20,100 bases of DNA from the NCBI GenBank assembly GCA_965371225.1, contig CBDUXP010000067.1, positions 1 through 20,100 on the forward strand, written 5' to 3'. A program made the position numbers and the translations under genes. The DNA comes from CBDUXP01 sp965371225 [NCBI: uncultured bacterium]. GTDB lineage: Bacteria; Abyssobacteria; SURF-5; CBDUXP01. This document shows positions 20,050 to 20,100 of this stretch, one piece after another. The notes beneath the pieces were generated by a model. It was given only the letters and a program-made list of their open reading frames with translations, did no database searches and was not told the origin of the DNA. Position 1 is the first letter of the stretch. Each line of letters begins with the position of its first letter.

Positions 20050-20100
20050 ATGGGCAAGGCGAAATTCGAGCGGACCAAGCCGCACGTGAACGTGGGCACG
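20050..20100 (+). CDS. tuf: Elongation factor Tu (3' end outside window)
   Basis: The 17 visible codons read MGKAKFERTKPHVNVGT, the distinctive start of EF-Tu just before its first GTP-binding motif. EF-Tu delivers aminoacyl-tRNAs to the ribosome. GGAG lies just upstream of the ATG at 20050. It closes a tRNA-Thr/Tyr/Gly/Thr cluster in the same order as E. coli thrU-tyrU-glyT-thrT-tufB and is likely co-transcribed with it. Confidence 0.97.
   Translation, partial: MGKAKFERTKPHVNVGT

Overview
The window is about 20 kb of GC-rich chromosomal DNA. It points to a free-living, motile Gram-negative bacterium: it carries a flagellin, a probable lipoprotein, an exported di-haem cytochrome, and c-di-GMP and cyclic-nucleotide enzymes. 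Short CGCAGAT-type intergenic repeats and a mixed set of singleton genes suit an uncultured lineage (Planctomycetota/Hydrogenedentota-like or deltaproteobacterial-like), but no marker here fixes the phylum. The DNA looks like stable chromosome. I see no transposase, integrase, CRISPR array, phage gene or recognisable defence system.

Layout. 1-2250: 3'-truncated-upstream gene for an exported beta-propeller/di-haem cytochrome c. 2251-3962: a zinc-ribbon/rhomboid membrane protease gene, bracketed by a 67-bp direct repeat whose right copy is the end of pmbA and whose left copy is an orphan fragment. 3929-6612 (minus): tldD-pmbA, a peptidase operon whose genes overlap by one base. 6773-7000 (minus): a 75-residue membrane microprotein resembling the start of a cation/proton antiporter. 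7325-8176: a lone flagellin with a TTG start and a sigma-28-like promoter candidate. 8218-9691: a promoter, a ~250-nt structured leader and a DEAD-box RNA helicase. 9975-11393: a secreted PxKF/Ig-like protein. 11425-12159 (minus) and 12261-13613 (plus): a divergent pair, hotdog thioesterase-like protein and GH1 beta-glucosidase. 13817-14923 (minus): a probable lipoprotein with a degenerate peptidase-MA-like domain, divergent from folD-ndk-moaC (15011-16977, plus). 16989-19207 (minus): a class III nucleotide cyclase with a pseudo-receiver, followed by a REC-GGDEF diguanylate cyclase. 19425-20100: a consensus promoter driving tRNA-Thr(TGT), Tyr(GTA), Gly(TCC), Thr(GGT) and tuf, the same order as the E. 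coli thrU-tyrU-glyT-thrT-tufB operon.

Functional links are local: TldD and PmbA form one protease complex; folD and ndk serve one-carbon and nucleotide metabolism; the cyclase and diguanylate cyclase form a two-messenger signalling pair; the tRNA-tuf operon supplies translation. Promoters are unusually readable. Six genes have an extended -10 (TGN then a -10 hexamer) with no good -35, whereas the tRNA operon has TTGACA-17-TATACT. The most noteworthy items are the repeat-bracketed rhomboid gene, the pseudo-receiver cyclase next to an active-looking diguanylate cyclase, the helicase leader with competing stems, the promoter family, and the CGCAGAT palindromic elements. None of these amounts to a demonstrated new system.
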